Below, in pieces: positions 60,788 through 64,000 of a stretch of DNA of 64,000 nt. A program made the translations under genes and the position numbers. Origin of the DNA: Sedimenticola_A sp040506425 (lineage in GTDB: Bacteria > Pseudomonadota > Gammaproteobacteria > Chromatiales > Chromatiaceae); contig OZ245051.1 in NCBI GenBank assembly GCA_965224515.1, forward strand, positions 2,232,001 through 2,296,000. The letters run 5' to 3'. The number at the start of each line of letters is the position of its first letter. Positions within the stretch are counted from its first letter, which is position 1. The notes beneath the pieces are model-generated. The model saw nothing but the letters and a program-made list of their open reading frames with translations, was not told the DNA's origin and ran no database searches.

Positions 60788-60905
60788 TTGTTTCTACTCT
60801 GAACATTCCGGTGTCATATCAAAATAACGCTGACCAATCAGCTTGCGTGGTGATGGGAAAACTCGCAAGATACCCCAGTTATTGGACGAGCAGACAGTAT
60901 AGAGA

Positions 60906-62342
60906 ATGGCTTTAACATTTTATTGGCACGACTACGAGGCTTGGGGTACAGACCCACGCAGAGACCGCGCATCCCAGTTTGCCGGAATCCGTACGGATGA
61001 AGAGCTGAATGTCATCGGGCAGCCCCTGGTAACCTACTGTAAACCTGCAGACGATATGCTGCCCCAGCCCGAGGCCTGCCTGGTTACCGGCATTACACCC
61101 CAGAAGGCGCTTGCTGAGGGTGTCAACGAGGCGGAGTTTTTCCGCCTGATCCACCAGGAACTCTCCTATCCGGGGACCTGCGGCGTGGGTTACAACACGA
61201 TCCGCTTCGATGATGAATTCACCCGCTACGGGTTCTACCGCAACTTTTTCGATCCCTATGCCCGGGAGTGGCAGAACGGCAACTCACGCTGGGACATTAT
61301 CGACATGGTACGTCTGACCCGCGCCTTGCGCCCCGAAGGCATCGAATGGCCTGAGCGGGAACCCGGAGTGCCCAGTTTCAGGTTGGAACACCTCACGGCC
61401 GCTAACGGTATCTCCCATGAGGATGCCCACGATGCGCTGTCGGATGTTCACGCCACCATCGCCATGGCCAGGCTGATCAAGGAGAGGCAGCCAAAGCTGT
61501 TCGATTACATCCTGCAGATGAGGGACAAGCGAAAAGTGGGACAGTTGCTGAATCTGCGCGAGAGAAAGCCGGTCCTGCACGTCTCTTCAATGTACCCCTC
61601 CACCCGGGGCTGTATCGCAATGGTGGTCCCCCTGGCCAAGCACCCCACCAATTCCAACGGGGTCATTGTCTATGATCTGCTGCAGGATCCCGAGGCACTG
61701 CTGACGCTCTCTCCGGAAGAGATTCAGCAGCGACTCTTTACCCCAAGGGATCAACTGCCTGAAGGGGTTGAGCGTATCGCCCTGAAAACGGTACATATCA
61801 ATAAGTGCCCTGTAATCGTTCCCTTGAGCACCATGACAGATGAAGCAGCTGGGCGCTGGCAGATTGACCTCCAGCAGGGTCAACGGAATCTGGAAAAAAT
61901 CATCGCCGCGACTGGACTGGATAAAAAAATTGAGGCGGTACATTCAGCCCGGGAGTTCGAGCCGATCAGCGACCCGGATCAGGCACTCTATTCCGGGGGG
62001 TTCTTCAGTGATACCGACCGTCGCCGCATGGAGGCGATCAGGGGTACGGAGCCCACCCAGTTGAGTGGCTTTGCCCAGGTTTTCGATGACGCCAGGATAC
62101 CCGAGATGCTGTTTCGGTACCGGGCCCGTAACTGGCCGGAAAACCTGAACAGGGATGAGCGGGAGCGTTGGGACGAGTTCCGGCGAGAGCGTATTGCAGA
62201 AGCTGATGGCGGGGGCAGCATCGCCCTGGATGAGTACCGTCGCCAGTTGGCGAAATTGATGGTCGATCCTGAACGCAGCGAGCATGACAGGACGGTGCTG
62301 TCTGCATTGGCCGACTGGCCGGGGGTGATCGGGGTTAAATAA
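60906..62342 (+). CDS. sbcB: Exodeoxyribonuclease I
   Basis: 478 aa. DnaQ-fold exonuclease with F-Y-W-H-D-Y-E-A-W-G-T-D-P (first acidic pair), G-Y-N-T-I-R-F-D-D-E-F and H-D-A-L-S-D-V-H-A-T-I-A (His/Asp), then the ExoI SH3-like and C-terminal helical parts. Digests single-stranded DNA 3' to 5' in recombination and repair. Stands alone. Confidence 0.96.
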   Translation: MALTFYWHDYEAWGTDPRRDRASQFAGIRTDEELNVIGQPLVTYCKPADDMLPQPEACLVTGITPQKALAEGVNEAEFFRLIHQELSYPGTCGVGYNTIRFDDEFTRYGFYRNFFDPYAREWQNGNSRWDIIDMVRLTRALRPEGIEWPEREPGVPSFRLEHLTAANGISHEDAHDALSDVHATIAMARLIKERQPKLFDYILQMRDKRKVGQLLNLRERKPVLHVSSMYPSTRGCIAMVVPLAKHPTNSNGVIVYDLLQDPEALLTLSPEEIQQRLFTPRDQLPEGVERIALKTVHINKCPVIVPLSTMTDEAAGRWQIDLQQGQRNLEKIIAATGLDKKIEAVHSAREFEPISDPDQALYSGGFFSDTDRRRMEAIRGTEPTQLSGFAQVFDDARIPEMLFRYRARNWPENLNRDERERWDEFRRERIAEADGGGSIALDEYRRQLAKLMVDPERSEHDRTVLSALADWPGVIGVK

Positions 62343-62377
62343 CCCTCATCCAAGCCCCCTCCCGCCAGGGAGAGGGG
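62342..62377. repeat. REP-like hairpin after sbcB
   Basis: CCCTCATCCAAGCCCCCTCC and the following gccaGGGAGAGGGG form an imperfect hairpin related to that between flgE and flgF. It may end the two convergent transcripts. Confidence 0.6.
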
Positions 62378-62390
62378 ATTGGAGTCCTGC

Positions 62391-62675
62391 TTACTCTTCA
62401 GTCCACTTCTGCAGTGCGGCGATGATCGCCCTGGCCTGGTCCGGGCTGGAGATATTGAATTTCGACTTGGGCATGTATTCGCCGTTCCTCTTCTGGTAGC
62501 GGCGAATGCTGAACTTGTCAGCGCCATACTCGCTCTTGGTGCGGTTCCACTCCTGGTAGCGATACATGATGGTGGACCATGCGCCCTTGGAGAGGACTAC
62601 CTTGTCCAGTTCCTTGACCACCTCAATGCCGTCTTCGCTGTAATTAATGGTCAGTTCGTCAACAGTTGATGCCAT
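62391..62675 (-). CDS. Small PC4-like protein
   Basis: 94 aa from the ATG at 62675; the upstream extension to 62768 is Pro-rich and unconvincing. F-S-I-R-R-Y-Q-K-R-N-G-E-Y-M-P-K-S-K-F-N-I-S resembles the PC4/YdbC single-stranded nucleic-acid-binding strand pattern, then a C-terminal helix D-Q-A-R-A-I-I-A-A-L-Q-K-W. I recall similar small proteins in gammaproteobacteria without a defined role. Neighbouring sbcB, also a ssDNA protein, but on the other strand. Confidence 0.65.
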   Translation of the reverse strand: MASTVDELTINYSEDGIEVVKELDKVVLSKGAWSTIMYRYQEWNRTKSEYGADKFSIRRYQKRNGEYMPKSKFNISSPDQARAIIAALQKWTEE

Positions 62676-62764
62676 AGTGTGTCGCCCGGTGTTGGTTGAA
62701 TATAAGCTCCGGTACATTTTTACCGGCGGATGGTCGGCGAAGTTATCAGAAGATGCCGGCAAGG

Positions 62765-63415
62765 TCACGGTTTAGTTGACGCCTGGGCACCATTTCGCCT
62801 CAGCAGCCGGATGATATTCGGGTTCTCCTGCTTCTTCGCAAGGTCCAGGGGTCTTAAGCCGGCGGCAGAACTCTTGTTGACATCGGCGCCGGCTGCGATG
62901 AGCAGTTTTGCCATCACCCGTTGATTTCGGCTAACAGCACTGGTGAGTGGTGAGTTCCCCGTTTTATCCAGGTGATCGATATCTGCGCCCTGTTTGATCA
63001 GAAACTCTATGACATCCCGGTCCGACGTGTCGCTGGCAACGATCTGTTCCAGGAGTACATCTGCATCAAAGTCCGCCCCTTTCTTTATGAAAAGGTCAGC
63101 CACCTGGGTCCTGCCCGCCAGCAGCGCACTGTGAATGGGGGTGTGGCCCTGCCGGTCTTTGGCGTTGATATCTGCCCCATACTTCAGCATCAGCTTGGCT
63201 ATGACGTATCGGCCGCGGTCAGCCGCCACGTGAAGAGGACGGCGGCCGTCAACATCAATCTGGTTGATATCGGCCTCCCAGCGGATATGGCGCTCTATCT
63301 GGTCGATATCGCCGCGTTGTATCGCCAGGTATAGCCCGATGGTCGGGCGATCCGGCTGACCGCATGCCGTGAGCAGCAGGAGTATCAGTGAAACGATGAA
63401 TACTTTTATTTTCAT
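62765..63415 (-). CDS. Ankyrin-repeat lipoprotein
   Basis: 216 aa from the ATG at 63415, chosen because a lipoprotein signal (L-L-L-T-A-C, Cys18) follows at once. Five or so ankyrin units (~25-205) with G-R-R-P-L-H-V-A-A-D-R-G-R, G-H-T-P-I-H-S-A-L-L-A-G and G-N-S-P-L-T-S-A-V-S. Periplasmic-facing protein-binding lipoprotein; partner unknown. Confidence 0.82.
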   Translation of the reverse strand: MKIKVFIVSLILLLLTACGQPDRPTIGLYLAIQRGDIDQIERHIRWEADINQIDVDGRRPLHVAADRGRYVIAKLMLKYGADINAKDRQGHTPIHSALLAGRTQVADLFIKKGADFDADVLLEQIVASDTSDRDVIEFLIKQGADIDHLDKTGNSPLTSAVSRNQRVMAKLLIAAGADVNKSSAAGLRPLDLAKKQENPNIIRLLRRNGAQASTKP

Positions 63416-63567
63416 ACTCCAAAGATAGTAAATCCTGGGCAAAGTTGTCTGCAAGCGAATCCTTCGTATTTCTCCCTGTTGGCAATCGTGGAAGGGTGCT
63501 GGTCTGCACTGGCTGCATGTACCGTTTTCATGGCGCATACTCAGTGCCCGTGGTAAGGTACCCGGCC

Positions 63568-63936
63568 ATGATCTGGAAGCTTTTACTTACTGCCCTGGTA
63601 ATCTTTGGTGCCGTTCTCGTAATCCGAAGACGCGGGCAGGTCCGGCGCCTCCCCGCGCAGCCTGTGCCCCAACTTGAATCACCCCGCAGAAACATTATGC
63701 TGATTGCCGCGACTGCGGTGATCGCCCTGATGATCGTTGGCGCAGGTGGTTATGCCTATTTCCAGTGGCAGGATGCCTACCAGGTGATCAATGTACGTGT
63801 CATCGACACCCGAAGCGGTAATACTGTGACCTATCGCGCCTACAAGGGAGATGTCGACGGTCGCTCCTTTACCACCACCGAGGGGCGAACAGTTACCCTG
63901 GCAGAGGTCGAGCGCCTCGAGCTGGGTGGCGACTGA
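63568..63936 (+). CDS. Small inner-membrane protein of unknown function
   Basis: 122 aa from the ATG at 63568 (an earlier in-frame start at 63445 adds an unlikely Cys-rich leader). Two membrane helices (about 2-17 and 42-62) flank a short basic loop; the ~55-residue tail (V-R-V-I-D-T-R-S-G-N-T-V-T-Y-R-A-Y-K-G-D) is a beta-rich periplasmic or cytoplasmic domain. I have seen similar conserved proteins but know no function. Confidence 0.65.
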   Translation: MIWKLLLTALVIFGAVLVIRRRGQVRRLPAQPVPQLESPRRNIMLIAATAVIALMIVGAGGYAYFQWQDAYQVINVRVIDTRSGNTVTYRAYKGDVDGRSFTTTEGRTVTLAEVERLELGGD

Positions 63937-64000
63937 AAGGTGCATTTTCGGGCTCCCTTGCTAGAATACGGGAAAGCCTGAAATACCACTCATAACAACA

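Noticed and set aside
1..64000. CRISPR array, rRNA genes or prophage structural genes
   Set aside because: No regularly spaced repeats, no rRNA signature and no capsid, tail or terminase genes are visible.

Overview
This window is bacterial chromosome from a polar-flagellated gammaproteobacterium. That rests on the gene order flgN-flgM-flgA // cheV-cheR-flgBCDEFGHIJKL-fliC-flaG-fliD-fliS-fliT, the ypjD // ffh-rpsP-rimM-trmD-rplS block, sucA-sucB, the gammaproteobacterial-type ExoI, and recognisable sigma-28 and sigma-54 promoters. A three-gene set of arsenosugar-type enzymes and several c-di-GMP proteins suggest an aquatic or marine, possibly sulfur-oxidising lineage, but the genus cannot be fixed from the sequence.

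Layout. 0-10 kb: the end of a PAS/degenerate HD-GYP protein, a Sel1-SPOR envelope protein, the sucAB operon with a clear terminator, a degenerate secreted nuclease-like protein, a large uncharacterised protein and a small RRM protein. 10.3-16.8 kb: a small genomic island at tRNA-Arg(CCT), bounded by a 45-bp direct repeat (44/45 identical) of the tRNA 3' end. It carries a GGDEF-EAL protein, a haem-c type diguanylate cyclase, a complete IS3-family element and a broken integrase. 17-19.3 kb: radical SAM ArsS-like protein plus two sugar/nucleotidyl-transferase-like partners. 19.2-38.2 kb: flagellar and chemotaxis block, including the c-di-GMP brake YcgR and a very short flagellin.

38.5-51.5 kb: an AT-richer accessory block directly after the flagellin export genes. 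It holds a Maf-type flagellin glycosyltransferase split by an apparent 1-nt frameshift, a TylF-like methyltransferase, a CMP-sugar synthetase and a tight five-gene operon (AMP-forming ligase, FkbM methyltransferase, Gfo/Idh oxidoreductase, acyl carrier protein, GNAT-like protein). These are followed by a B12-type radical SAM enzyme and a deacetylase plus formyltransferase pair. 51.6-56.2 kb returns to housekeeping genes. At 56.3-60.8 kb a FliB-type flagellin lysine methylase faces away from neuB-neuC-neuA, which makes a CMP-activated sialic-acid-like sugar. The end holds sbcB, a PC4-like small protein, an ankyrin lipoprotein and a small membrane protein.

My reading of how these fit together: neuBCA makes an activated nonulosonic acid, Maf attaches it to the short flagellin, FliB methylates flagellin lysines, and the 41-51.5 kb genes tailor the sugar with acyl, formyl and methyl groups. 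The individual family calls are well supported; the joint pathway is inference. REP-like palindromes occur several times, one pair of them inside the flgJ reading frame.
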